Assembly: GCA_905199285.1 (NCBI GenBank)
Contig: CAJKFZ010000100.1
Coordinates: 1-9,327, forward strand
Source: an uncultured Ruminococcus sp.
GTDB lineage: Bacteria > Bacillota > Clostridia > Oscillospirales > Ruminococcaceae
Direction of reading: 5' to 3'
Length of the DNA stretch: 9,327 nt
In this document: positions 1-7,219 of the stretch, in pieces
How positions within the stretch are numbered: position 1 is the stretch's first letter
Layout: each line of letters begins with the position of its first letter
Program-made: the position numbers and the translations under genes
The notes under the pieces: model-generated
What the model was told of the DNA's origin: nothing
Database searches by the model: none
The model's input: only the letters and a program-made list of their open reading frames with translations

Positions 1-736
1 TTACAGTTCCGTCCGCAGAAACAGAAGCTATCTTTTCATCAGTACTGTACCATTTTACAGCTTTTCCCTCAGGAATCGCTATTTTTATTTTTACAGACGG
101 ATTTTCAGCAGTGAGATAACATTCGCCTATATTTATTTCCTGTATTCCAGCGATTTCAGGATCGTAGGATGAGATTATTTTTATAGTATAAATATTTTTT
201 CCTATAACAGCGGTTATGGTGCATTCGCCTTTGCCTGTTGCAGAAATATTTCCTTCGCTGTCAACAACTGCAACTTCCGGATCGGAGGTTGTCCACTCCG
301 CTTTTCCCTCCGGAGCATTCTCCAGCTTTGCCTGTGCTCCGTTATGAGCATTATCAAGGTTTATCGTTCCAAGATCTTTTATAACAGGATCAGAATCATC
401 GTCCTTTTTTTCATCAGTCACGTTGACCTGAAATTTAAGAACGTTCGTCGAGAAAACTGCGTAAATAAAAGTAGTTCCCTCGCCAACGGCTATAACAGTT
501 CCGCTCGAATCAACTTTCGCAACGTTCTCATTATCGCTGTACCATTTCGGACTTTCACTTCCGCTTTTGATTTGAGCAGTCACGCTCTGACCTATAGCCG
601 TAAAATTTATTGTATCCGCAATGTCCGAACTTTCAACAGCAAAGACTGTATTTTCTGACAGCGGTAAATTAGCCGCAACAGGAACTCCCATAAGACAAAA
701 AGCTGCGGCAAAAGCTGTTATTTTTTTATAATTCAT
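1..736 (-). CDS. Secreted protein with tandem bacterial Ig-like (Big_2-type) domains, C-terminus cut by the window edge
   Basis: The frame runs without a stop from the ATG at 736 to the left edge, giving 245 residues and no C-terminus. The N-terminus is signal-peptide-like: MNYKK, then a hydrophobic stretch to about residue 22, with a plausible cleavage after VFA (residue 33). The rest is two complete Ig-like repeats and the start of a third, at about residues 42-107, 120-190 and 198-245. Each carries the Big_2 pattern W-[Y/T]-[S/T]-[D/S] ... VA-x-VDS-x-G-x-[I/V]-x-A-x-G-x-G; examples are WYSDNENVAKVDSSGTV and WTTSDPEVAVVDSEG. An acidic linker (DEKKDDDSD) separates the first two. GGAGG at 744-748 lies 7 bases before the ATG, which fixes the start. 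Big_2 domains usually act as spacers or adhesion modules on exported proteins. The functional part (dockerin, catalytic or anchoring domain) would lie beyond the edge, so the role is unknown. The gene has its own promoter, separate from the lyase upstream. Confidence 0.85.
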   Translation of the reverse strand, partial: MNYKKITAFAAAFCLMGVPVAANLPLSENTVFAVESSDIADTINFTAIGQSVTAQIKSGSESPKWYSDNENVAKVDSSGTVIAVGEGTTFIYAVFSTNVLKFQVNVTDEKKDDDSDPVIKDLGTINLDNAHNGAQAKLENAPEGKAEWTTSDPEVAVVDSEGNISATGKGECTITAVIGKNIYTIKIISSYDPEIAGIQEINIGECYLTAENPSVKIKIAIPEGKAVKWYSTDEKIASVSADGTV

Positions 737-766
737 AAAAAAACCTCCATTATAAAGTTAATTCAT

Positions 767-795
767 ATTATACCACATTTTCATAATTATTGCAA
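767..795 (-). promoter_or_regulatory. Sigma-A promoter of the Ig-like domain gene
   Basis: On the minus strand, TTGCAA (790-795) and TATAAT (767-772) are separated by exactly 17 bases. This is a near-consensus vegetative promoter about 30 bases from the ATG at 736. It lies just downstream of the terminator of the lyase gene, so the two leftward genes are probably separate transcription units. No operator-like symmetry is evident around it. Confidence 0.75.
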
Positions 796-816
796 TATTT
801 TGTCCTGATATGAATA

Positions 817-851
817 AAACACCCCTCCCGAAAAAACGGAAAGGGGTGTTT
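817..851 (-). terminator. Rho-independent terminator of the rhamnogalacturonan lyase gene
   Basis: AAACACCCCT pairs with AGGGGTGTTT and the inner CCG with CGG, around an A-rich loop. On the minus strand the hairpin is followed by TTTTATT. It lies about 50 bases past the lyase stop codon at 899-901 and just upstream of the promoter of the next leftward gene. The U-tract is short and interrupted, so some read-through is possible. Confidence 0.8.
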
Positions 852-898
852 GAGAGGAGGGTATATCATTAATTATCCTGTAAATCTGATTTTTTGGC

Positions 899-3800
899 TT
901 ACGCTTCCGGAAGCGAATCTATAAGTTCCAGCTTAAATTTCTGAATGGCAAGAGCGTCATTATTTGTAATTCCGTCGCCTGTATTATAGCAATCCGCATT
1001 TTTCAGTCCCTGACTGGTAATAGCGCTCTCATGCGAACCGTTAAGACCGTATGTATCAGGATTAGAGAGCGACTGCATGATAAGAACTGCATCCGACATA
1101 TCCACTTTGCCATCGCAGTTTGAATCGCCGTAGAGTATTTCATCAATCGGATCGGTCGTCGGTTGAGTTTTATCCTCTGTTACGAAAACAGTGTAGTTTA
1201 CAACGCTGTCTTTCATACCGTTGCTGCCTAATTCAACGGTTTCGCCCTCTTTAAAGGACTTCGCATATAAATCAAATTCAACGTTGTTAGAGTTTACTGC
1301 TGTTTCTCCGGTTTTTTCGTATCCGCTGAGCCACTCCGGAACTGAACCTGCTTCTTCAACACGCTTATCGAGAGCAACATAAACCTTTATATCTGCTCCG
1401 GCGGTGAACTGAGCAAGACTCGCTTCACTGTTCTTTGAATCGCAGGCTGTTCTTATGTATTCTGCATCCTTAAGGGATTCAGGAAGAGAACTGTATGTTA
1501 CATCACGGTCGCCGAATACAGTTTCGCCTGTATTAATTCCTGCGGATATCGACCAATCCGAAGCGTTTTCGTTGTCCTTAACGTCGAGAGACTTCACAAG
1601 TCTGCCGCTTTCTGCATTTTTCTTTGCAAAAACAGTGTAGTTAATAACGTTTCCGCTCATTCCGTTTGTTCCAAGAAGAACATTTTCGCCATTGGCACAG
1701 CTCTTTTTGTATACAATAAATGTAACATCGTTGCTGCTCTGAGCAGTCATGTCTGTTCGCATCCAGCTTCCGAGCCATGCGGGAACTGTTCCGTTTTCTT
1801 CAACACGCTTATCGAGAAGAACATAAGCAGTCATATCCGCACCCGCCTTAAAGGAAGCAAGCTCGCCCGAAAATGCCTTTGAATCGCATGCTGTAAGAAC
1901 TGCTTCTACTCCGTTTATTTCATCCGGAAGCGAAACGTATGTAAATTCACGATCGCCGAATACTGCTCCGCCTACTGAGACTGATTCTGCTATTTTCCAG
2001 TCAAGATAGTTTGCTGTATCCTGAACAAGAAGTTCCTTAAAGAGTCTGCCGTTTATTGGATCTGCCTTGATCTCAAGAATCCATTTCTGATCTGCACTGT
2101 CGTTGCAAGCCCACTGAATTACATTTGCGCCGACCTCTTTTGAAGCGGATATTACGCCTAAACCGCTTTCATCATTGGTCGCTTTTGTACATATAGCATA
2201 AGTTCCGTCACCGTTGTCAACAAATTTGAAGAGCTGAGCGTCGCTTGCTGTATCTCCCCATATTCCAATATTTGTGCCGTTATCCTGCTTGCCGTAATCA
2301 AGATCGAGAAGGAATGTTTTTCCGTCGCCTATTTCGGAATAAAGCCTGTAATATCCGTCTCCGGCATCCTCAAAAATCCAGCCTTGCTGAGAACTTCCCT
2401 GCTGAACGTTTGCGCCGTTTTCAGCCTTTGCATCAGCAACTTCAAGATAAAGTCCGCTGTTTGCATTTTTGATCTTGTATTTATGAGCCGTATCAATAAC
2501 AGCTCCTGTTTTACCCTTTATCACCGGAAGAGTTCCGTTTACAGTACCCTGCGGTCTTGCAGGAAGATCATAGCCAGTTCCGAGGAAAAAGCTTGTATGC
2601 GGGGGCTGATTATATGCAGTGTTCTGAGCCGAAACCTGCATACGGTAATGAGCGTCGTGCATGAGAGTTGTAATACGATAATCAGTATCATAGGGAGTAC
2701 AGTAAATTCGCACGGATTTACTGTCGGCAGCTCTTACAATAAGCTCTTCACGCCAGTCTCCGAAAATATCAGCCGAAAGACAAGGTGTTCCCTTAGTTGT
2801 GTTGCAGGTGTAGAATCCGTCGGTCGAAAGGAGCGTTGTAAGAGTTCCGTCATCTTTCATCTTTGTGATAGTTGCGGGAGAATCAGTATATCCGTCAAGA
2901 ATTTCACGTTCAAGATCGCCGTCCCAGTAACTGAAGAAATTGATAGCCGGTCTGCGGCAGGAGAGAGTATTTCCCTTAACGTCTTTGACTTCATTGCCGT
3001 TGCCCCAAAGCTCTGCTCCGGGATTTTTCGCCCAGATATTATCTGCGGCACATCTTCCGGTATCGCCTGAACCGTCGTTATGAAAAATTATCTTTCCTGT
3101 ATCGCAGTCTACCAAAGAAACGCCGTACGGCTTATCCTCGTGACATATCCATGCTTCAAGTCCGGGATTTGTCGGGTCAAGATCACCTACGTGCATAGCG
3201 TCACCGTGACCTTTATTGAGTCCCCAGAGCAATTTTCCATCGTCATCGATACAGGTTGAACCTGTGATGATTTCCTGTTTTCCGTCTCCGTCAACATCAG
3301 CCGGCATACTGTTATGATTTCCGTCGCCATAGCCTAATGTAGAGCTGCCTGTTCCTGTGTCAAACAACCACATTTTTACAAGCTTCTTATTTTCAACCTT
3401 GTATGCAGTCGCTGTCATACGTCCATAATATCCTCGGCCTGTTACAACGCAGGGATGAACGCCGTCAAGATAAGCAACAGTTCCCCAGAATCTGTCAACA
3501 CGGTTTGTCTTGTCGCTGCTCTTTCCCCATTTTGTCGGATCGCCTCTTCCAGGCTCGTAATCGATAGTATCGAGTGCCTCGCCTGTAGCGCCGTCGAAGA
3601 GAGTGTAATATTCAGGACCGCTGTAAATAAATCCGTTTCCGTCACGATAGGTTTTAGAACCGTCGCCGATTACGTTTCCCTTGCCGTCTTTAGTTCCGTC
3701 TGCGGTCTTGCAGGTCATTTCAGCTTTTCCATCCAAATCGAAGTCTGCAACGAAGAACTGCGTATAATGAGCTCCGGCACGGATATTGTAGCCTAAATCT

Positions 3801-4399
3801 ATTCTCCAGAGCCTTGTTCCGTCAAGCCTTACGCAATCAATGTAAACTCTATCGGTTTTGCCCTTCTGGGAATTATCCTTAGAGTTGGAAGGATCCCATT
3901 TAATGAAAAGCTCATACTGTCCGTCGCCGTCAACGTCGCCTACCGACATATCGTTAGGACTGTATGTACATCCCGAAGCTGTCGGCGGAGAAAGCGGAAC
4001 GTCGAAATAAGCGTTATTTGAAATAAGCGAGCAATCTTCCGAAGAAACGACTTTGCTTCCTACAACGGTATCAACACGATATTTCGAGCTTGATTTTCCG
4101 TCTTTATCGAGATAACAAGTCGCATCATTTTTCTCGCTTGTGTAAATAAGTGTTCCGTCACGGTAAAGTCTGAAAACGGCGTTATCATCGTCGTTTGCAA
4201 GAAATCTCCAGTTAACAAGCATTCCCGAGCCTGTATTTACCGCAGAAATTCCTCTGTTCAGATATTCCAGCACATTCGTGCTTCCGGCTGCTGCGGCATT
4301 AGCTTTCAACGGTTGTCTTGTCGAGGGAATCGAAACTGTTCCGCTTACGATAGCCAGCGCCGAAACTGCGGCAGCAAGCCTTTTGATTTTTCTTCTCAT
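899..4399 (-). CDS. Secreted cellulosomal rhamnogalacturonan endolyase, PL11 with ricin-type lectin module, two repeat modules and dockerin
   Basis: PL11 enzymes cleave the rhamnose-galacturonate backbone of rhamnogalacturonan I by beta-elimination. The 1166 residues divide into: signal peptide 1-36 (MRRKIKR, hydrophobic stretch, ANA site); PL11 catalytic propeller about 41-630; ricin-type beta-trefoil (CBM13-like) 638-777, with QxW-like motifs QGWIF and QKWIL; two tandem modules at 783-928 and 931-1075; linker TQPTTDP; dockerin 1086-1166. The propeller has Ca-binding DVDGDG and DFDLDG loops, as in Bacillus YesW. From memory of YesW, active-site positions map to N149, D169, N533-T-T-K536 and Y596; YesW has Gly where this protein has Thr534. 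The first dockerin loop is a canonical 12-residue DSNCDGKVDMSD; the second (D1136-D1148) has 13 residues, as I recall for R. flavefaciens dockerins. TCCTCCCC at 4408-4415 is the ribosome binding site, which fixes the start. The enzyme is probably exported and docked on a cellulosome scaffoldin. The gene is monocistronic and divergent from a sugar-sensing regulator. Confidence 0.93.
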   Translation of the reverse strand: MRRKIKRLAAAVSALAIVSGTVSIPSTRQPLKANAAAAGSTNVLEYLNRGISAVNTGSGMLVNWRFLANDDDNAVFRLYRDGTLIYTSEKNDATCYLDKDGKSSSKYRVDTVVGSKVVSSEDCSLISNNAYFDVPLSPPTASGCTYSPNDMSVGDVDGDGQYELFIKWDPSNSKDNSQKGKTDRVYIDCVRLDGTRLWRIDLGYNIRAGAHYTQFFVADFDLDGKAEMTCKTADGTKDGKGNVIGDGSKTYRDGNGFIYSGPEYYTLFDGATGEALDTIDYEPGRGDPTKWGKSSDKTNRVDRFWGTVAYLDGVHPCVVTGRGYYGRMTATAYKVENKKLVKMWLFDTGTGSSTLGYGDGNHNSMPADVDGDGKQEIITGSTCIDDDGKLLWGLNKGHGDAMHVGDLDPTNPGLEAWICHEDKPYGVSLVDCDTGKIIFHNDGSGDTGRCAADNIWAKNPGAELWGNGNEVKDVKGNTLSCRRPAINFFSYWDGDLEREILDGYTDSPATITKMKDDGTLTTLLSTDGFYTCNTTKGTPCLSADIFGDWREELIVRAADSKSVRIYCTPYDTDYRITTLMHDAHYRMQVSAQNTAYNQPPHTSFFLGTGYDLPARPQGTVNGTLPVIKGKTGAVIDTAHKYKIKNANSGLYLEVADAKAENGANVQQGSSQQGWIFEDAGDGYYRLYSEIGDGKTFLLDLDYGKQDNGTNIGIWGDTASDAQLFKFVDNGDGTYAICTKATNDESGLGVISASKEVGANVIQWACNDSADQKWILEIKADPINGRLFKELLVQDTANYLDWKIAESVSVGGAVFGDREFTYVSLPDEINGVEAVLTACDSKAFSGELASFKAGADMTAYVLLDKRVEENGTVPAWLGSWMRTDMTAQSSNDVTFIVYKKSCANGENVLLGTNGMSGNVINYTVFAKKNAESGRLVKSLDVKDNENASDWSISAGINTGETVFGDRDVTYSSLPESLKDAEYIRTACDSKNSEASLAQFTAGADIKVYVALDKRVEEAGSVPEWLSGYEKTGETAVNSNNVEFDLYAKSFKEGETVELGSNGMKDSVVNYTVFVTEDKTQPTTDPIDEILYGDSNCDGKVDMSDAVLIMQSLSNPDTYGLNGSHESAITSQGLKNADCYNTGDGITNNDALAIQKFKLELIDSLPEA
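1175..2053 (-). repeat. Two tandem copies of a 148-residue module within the lyase
   Basis: Residues 783-928 and 931-1075 are homologous copies with a period of 148 residues (444 bp). Both begin [N/S]GRL-x-K and share VFGDR-[E/D]-x-TY-x-SLP, TACDSK, AGAD, LDKRVEE-x-G-x-VP-x-WL, and a closing LG-[T/S]-NGM ... NYTVF. About half the aligned positions look identical by eye. The second half (DKR ... P-WL ... LG-x-NG) resembles an uncharacterised beta-sandwich module that I recall from other clostridial pectinases and rhamnogalacturonan lyases. The copies have diverged, so the duplication is not recent. Carbohydrate binding is an inference. Confidence 0.8.
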
Positions 4400-4498
4400 A
4401 AAAGTAATCCTCCCCTGAGAGCATTCAAAGCACTAAAATAAGAACTTTTTTTCTAATCAGAGTTTCTTCTAACCGATTCATAATTTATCTATATTAAT

Positions 4499-4526
4499 AT
4501 TATACACAATTTTCACTTCTTTACAA
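4499..4526 (-). promoter_or_regulatory. Promoter of the rhamnogalacturonan lyase gene
   Basis: On the minus strand, TTGTAA (4521-4526) and TATAAT (4499-4504) are spaced by 16 bases. This gives an untranslated leader of roughly 90 bases before the ATG at 4399. The -35 box is not perfect, which suits a gene needing an activator. An 11-bp repeat copy (4532-4542) sits immediately upstream of it. Confidence 0.6.
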
Positions 4527-4531
4527 TGAAA

Positions 4532-4619
4532 TATTCTATCATTTTCATAAGATTTTTTTGTGAGGAGCATAAAAATATGTATAATAGTCTTGCAATTGAA
4601 CTTAAAATATGATAGAATA
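4532..4619. promoter_or_regulatory. Candidate operator pair: 11-bp inverted repeat in the divergent promoter region
   Basis: TATTCTATCAT at 4532-4542 and its exact reverse complement ATGATAGAATA at 4609-4619 are 66 bases apart. The first lies just upstream of the lyase -35 box, where an activator would sit. The second overlaps the proposed -10 box of the regulator gene, where binding would repress. Relative to each transcript, both copies read in the same direction. The flanking regulator has an AraC-type DNA-binding domain, which makes it the obvious candidate protein. The region is AT-rich, so chance cannot be excluded. Confidence 0.4.
4558..4618 (+). promoter_or_regulatory. Promoter(s) of the hybrid sensor/AraC regulator gene
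   Basis: The better candidate is TTGCAA (4590-4595), 17 bases, TAGAAT (4613-4618), placing the start site roughly 25 bases before the ATG at 4649. A second possible promoter upstream is TTGTGA (4558-4563), 16 bases, TATAAT (4580-4585). Only the downstream -10 box overlaps the repeated 11-bp sequence. Confidence 0.55.
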
Positions 4620-4648
4620 ATAAACATCAATGAAAGGAGCTGTAAAAA

Positions 4649-6862
4649 ATGAAGCAAAGAATTCTTATCGGAGTTATTATTACCGAATGTCATGTTGATT
4701 TTCAAAGCGAGATCATGCGTGGAATTATCTCTCAGGCTTTCAAAAGCAACTGTGATATCGCCGTTATTTCTCCATTAAGCAACTTCTACATAGATTCAGC
4801 TCATAAAGATACCGAAAAATCTATATGCGATCTCATACTTTCGGAAAAATTCGACGGTTTTCTTTACGACCGCAATACCTTTTACGGCGAAAAGATACAT
4901 AAATATATAGACGAACTTCTTGTGCTCTCAGATAAGCCCGTCATGCTCCTTGATTCAAGCGATCATAAGAATTTCGAAACAACCTCTGCTGATGACTGCG
5001 ACGCTTTCGAGGATATCACCGATCACCTTATTGATGTTCATGGTCTGAAAAAGATATATTGTCTTACCGGTCCGAAAAACATTTATGTTTCGGAAGAACG
5101 TCTTAAAGGCTATTTTAACTCAATGAAAAAGCACGGTCTTTATTATGATAAAAGTTATTATCAGTACGGAGATTTCTGGACGGAATCAGCCAAAAAGCTT
5201 GCTGAAAAAATTATAAACGGCGAACTTGAACGTCCCGAAGCGGTAGTATGCGGAAACGATGTTTCGGCTATCCAGCTTACCAGATCGCTTATGGCTCACG
5301 GCATAAAAATCCCCGAAGATATCGCCGTAACAGGCTACGACGCTTCCGACGACGGCTATAGTTCCTCTCCGTCTATAACAAGCTATGCAAGACCTAATTT
5401 TCAGCTCGGCGCAGAGGCTTTCAGACGACTTTACAGGATCATTACCGGAAAGATCTGCCGTAAAATCCCAAACGAGAAAGGAACCCTTCGCATCGGAGAA
5501 AGCTGCGGATGCAAAGAGAATCATAAAATGCGCCGCAGTTTTCAAAGGGAAAAAAGTATCAACAGCAGATTTGAACAGGGTATGCTTTACGACGATATGC
5601 TCTTTGATATCACAAATGCTGATAACACGGATATTTTTGCCGACAGACTCGATAATTACACGCATCTTCTTTATAAAATGTCGCATCTCAGAATATGTAT
5701 TACAAAAAATTATATTGAGTCTTCACATGGGCAATATTCCGATAAGCTTGGCTTCCGTTGCGGAGACGAAGTTAAAATTGTTCTTTCAAAGTCAGCAGTT
5801 AAAAGAGAACCCGGCAGCAGCGAATATTTCAGCTCCTCCGATATTCTCCCTGATTTCAGCGCCGAAAGAAACTATCCCTCGGCATTTTATATCTCGCCTC
5901 TTCATTATAATGACAATTTCTTCGGATATATCGCCATTTCTTTTGGAAAAAATCCAATGGCATTCAGAAGTCTTTACTATCAGTGGGTAAATTATGTCAA
6001 CGTCGCTCTTGAACAGGTTCGCATAAAATCAGCCATGTCCCACGCTGTTTTAAACACTAATAAAGCGCTTCTCTACGACAGCATAACAGGTCTTTTCAGC
6101 CGCAGCGGAGTTGAAAAAGAATTCTCTGAACATCTTGCCGCAGAAGAGAAAACCTGCACTCTCGACTGTATAACTATTGAACTTGTCGGCATAAAAAGAA
6201 TCTACTACAGAAGCGGTGAGGAAAATTGCAGCCGTATCACAGCTGCTTTCGCTTCCGCCCTTAAAGAATGCACCAGAGAAAATGAGATCTGCGGAATGTG
6301 GAATGCTCAGACTCTTTGTATTATAACCAGACTGAAAAATCGTGTGAACGAGATTTACAGCGAGCTTCATTCCAAAGTTAAAGAGAGCCGATTCAGCGAG
6401 GGAGAAAATTTCAATGTCGATTTCTCCATCGGTCTTTTCACTTTCAACACAAATGAAAATATAGATCTCGGAGAGGCTATGTATAAATCAACTGTAAACA
6501 AGATAATGTCTTACAATGTATCGGAAAGCAGCGCAAATCCTCAGTTTGAAAAGCTTTGTATGCTCCGCAGCAAAATAAAAAAAGATCCTGCCTATCCCTG
6601 GAATATAAGCGATATTGCCGATAGTCTTTATCTCAGCAAAAGCTATCTCCAGAAAATATACAAGTCTTTTTTCAACAAGAGCATTATCGAGGAAATGATC
6701 GAATTCCGCATCGAAAAGGCTAAAAAACTTCTTGACGAAACCGACCTTACCGTTACCGAGATATCCAAGCAATGCGGATATTCCTCTTACAATTATTTCG
6801 TCCGCCAGTTCAGACTAAGCGAGGGAATTTCTCCGTCGGAATATCGTGAATCCAACAATTGA
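4649..6862 (+). CDS. Hybrid transcriptional regulator: LacI-type sugar-sensing domain, degenerate GGDEF domain, AraC-type DNA-binding domain
   Basis: The 737-residue protein has no signal peptide or membrane segment and should be cytoplasmic. Residues 4-288 form a LacI-family periplasmic-binding-like sensor: RILIGVI at the start, AVVCGNDVSAIQL, IPEDIAVTGYDASD, and a closing GESCGC. It lacks the N-terminal LacI helix-turn-helix. Residues about 300-465 are a linker region, possibly GAF-like, which I cannot assign. Residues 474-621 look like a GGDEF domain: DSITGLFSRSGVEKEF matches the D-x-LTGL-x-NR-x-x-[F/L] start, but the GG[D/E]EF motif is missing (GMWNAQT at 549-555), so cyclase activity is unlikely. 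Residues 636-735 are an AraC/XylS double helix-turn-helix (WNISDIADSLYLSKSYLQKI, then EISKQCGYSSYNYFVRQF). Sensor plus AraC DNA-binding domain is also the plan of E. coli XylR. AAAGGAG at 4633-4639 sits 9 bases before the ATG. Divergence from the PL11 lyase suggests that it senses a pectin-derived sugar and controls that gene; this is inferred. Confidence 0.88.
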   Translation: MKQRILIGVIITECHVDFQSEIMRGIISQAFKSNCDIAVISPLSNFYIDSAHKDTEKSICDLILSEKFDGFLYDRNTFYGEKIHKYIDELLVLSDKPVMLLDSSDHKNFETTSADDCDAFEDITDHLIDVHGLKKIYCLTGPKNIYVSEERLKGYFNSMKKHGLYYDKSYYQYGDFWTESAKKLAEKIINGELERPEAVVCGNDVSAIQLTRSLMAHGIKIPEDIAVTGYDASDDGYSSSPSITSYARPNFQLGAEAFRRLYRIITGKICRKIPNEKGTLRIGESCGCKENHKMRRSFQREKSINSRFEQGMLYDDMLFDITNADNTDIFADRLDNYTHLLYKMSHLRICITKNYIESSHGQYSDKLGFRCGDEVKIVLSKSAVKREPGSSEYFSSSDILPDFSAERNYPSAFYISPLHYNDNFFGYIAISFGKNPMAFRSLYYQWVNYVNVALEQVRIKSAMSHAVLNTNKALLYDSITGLFSRSGVEKEFSEHLAAEEKTCTLDCITIELVGIKRIYYRSGEENCSRITAAFASALKECTRENEICGMWNAQTLCIITRLKNRVNEIYSELHSKVKESRFSEGENFNVDFSIGLFTFNTNENIDLGEAMYKSTVNKIMSYNVSESSANPQFEKLCMLRSKIKKDPAYPWNISDIADSLYLSKSYLQKIYKSFFNKSIIEEMIEFRIEKAKKLLDETDLTVTEISKQCGYSSYNYFVRQFRLSEGISPSEYRESNN

Positions 6863-6873
6863 CTGATATAACA

Positions 6874-6913
6874 AAAACTGCGCTGTATTGTAATACGGCG
6901 CAGTTTTATTTTT
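6874..6913. terminator. Strong terminator, able to act in both directions between convergent genes
   Basis: CTGCGCTGTATT pairs with AATACGGCGCAG (one G-U pair), extended by flanking A/T pairs, with a two-base loop. On the plus strand it is followed by TTTTATTTTT, 11 bases past the regulator stop. On the minus strand it ends in a run of five T, serving the convergent XRE gene, whose stop codon (6912-6914) overlaps the plus-strand T tail. Confidence 0.88.
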
Positions 6914-7118
6914 ATCGATAAAATGTTGGGTTATCTGTACGTTCAAGAAGATAATCTATTGAAACATGAAAATAGTCCGCCAACGCTATAAGCGTTTTGT
7001 AATCAGCTTCTCGTTCACCGCTTTCATAACGGCTTATTGAATTTTGATTAAGATTTAAATCCATCGCAAGTCTTTGCTGTGTAATTCTTTTTGCTTTACG
7101 CAATTCTTTTAGTCTCAT
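6912..7118 (-). CDS. Small XRE-family (Cro/C1-type) helix-turn-helix repressor
   Basis: This 68-residue protein is essentially one HTH_3 domain. It starts MRLKELRKAKRITQQRLA, followed by the recognition region NLNQNSISRYESGEREAD and the family-typical end ALADYFHVSIDYLLERTD. There is no sensor or dimerisation extension, as in compact stand-alone Xre repressors. The ribosome binding site is weak (AGAAAG at about 7127-7132), which suggests low expression. The gene is divergent from a small membrane protein and shares with it a palindromic promoter-operator (7148-7172). The likely role, inferred from this layout, is autoregulated repression of the membrane protein gene. A signal or antirepressor is not visible in the window. 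Confidence 0.88.
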   Translation of the reverse strand: MRLKELRKAKRITQQRLAMDLNLNQNSISRYESGEREADYKTLIALADYFHVSIDYLLERTDNPTFYR

Positions 7119-7141
7119 ATAAATAACTTTCTAAAAAATAC

Positions 7142-7172
7142 TTGACTTAATTATACCATTATGGTATAATTA
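7142..7172. promoter_or_regulatory. Divergent promoter with a 25-bp palindromic operator for the XRE and membrane protein genes
   Basis: Rightwards, TTGACT (7142-7147), a 17-base spacer and TATAAT (7165-7170) preceded by TGG form a near-consensus promoter with an extended -10. Positions 7148-7172 form a perfect palindrome: 12-base arms, centre T7160, core TACCA-TTA-TGGTA. By symmetry it places a second TGG-TATAAT on the minus strand (7150-7155) for the XRE gene, which has no good -35 box. A repressor bound here would cover both -10 boxes. An additional half-site, GGTATAA, lies at 7187-7193 in the leader of the membrane protein gene. Confidence 0.8.
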
Positions 7173-7219
7173 TTTTATCCCAATTTGGTATAAAGGGAAA
7201 TAAAATAAGGAGGAAAAAT

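Noticed and set aside
344..658. 104-codon plus-strand frame near the left edge
   Set aside because: It is antisense to the Ig-like domain gene, which has a signal peptide, a good ribosome binding site, a promoter and repeated domain motifs.
549..736. Possible toxin or antiphage role for the Ig-like protein
   Set aside because: Only generic Ig-like repeats and a signal peptide are visible; nothing in the available part supports such a role.
2384..3070. 228-codon open frame on the plus strand inside the lyase gene
   Set aside because: It is antisense to the strongly supported PL11 catalytic domain, has no ribosome binding site, and its translation shows no recognisable domain.
4478..4705. 75-codon open frame on the minus strand across the divergent promoter region
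   Set aside because: It starts inside the regulator gene, covers the promoters, and its composition reflects AT-rich non-coding DNA; no ribosome binding site is seen.
5385..5990. 201-codon open frame on the plus strand in another frame of the regulator
   Set aside because: The main frame reads through intact domains on both sides, so this is an out-of-frame shadow and not evidence of a frameshift.
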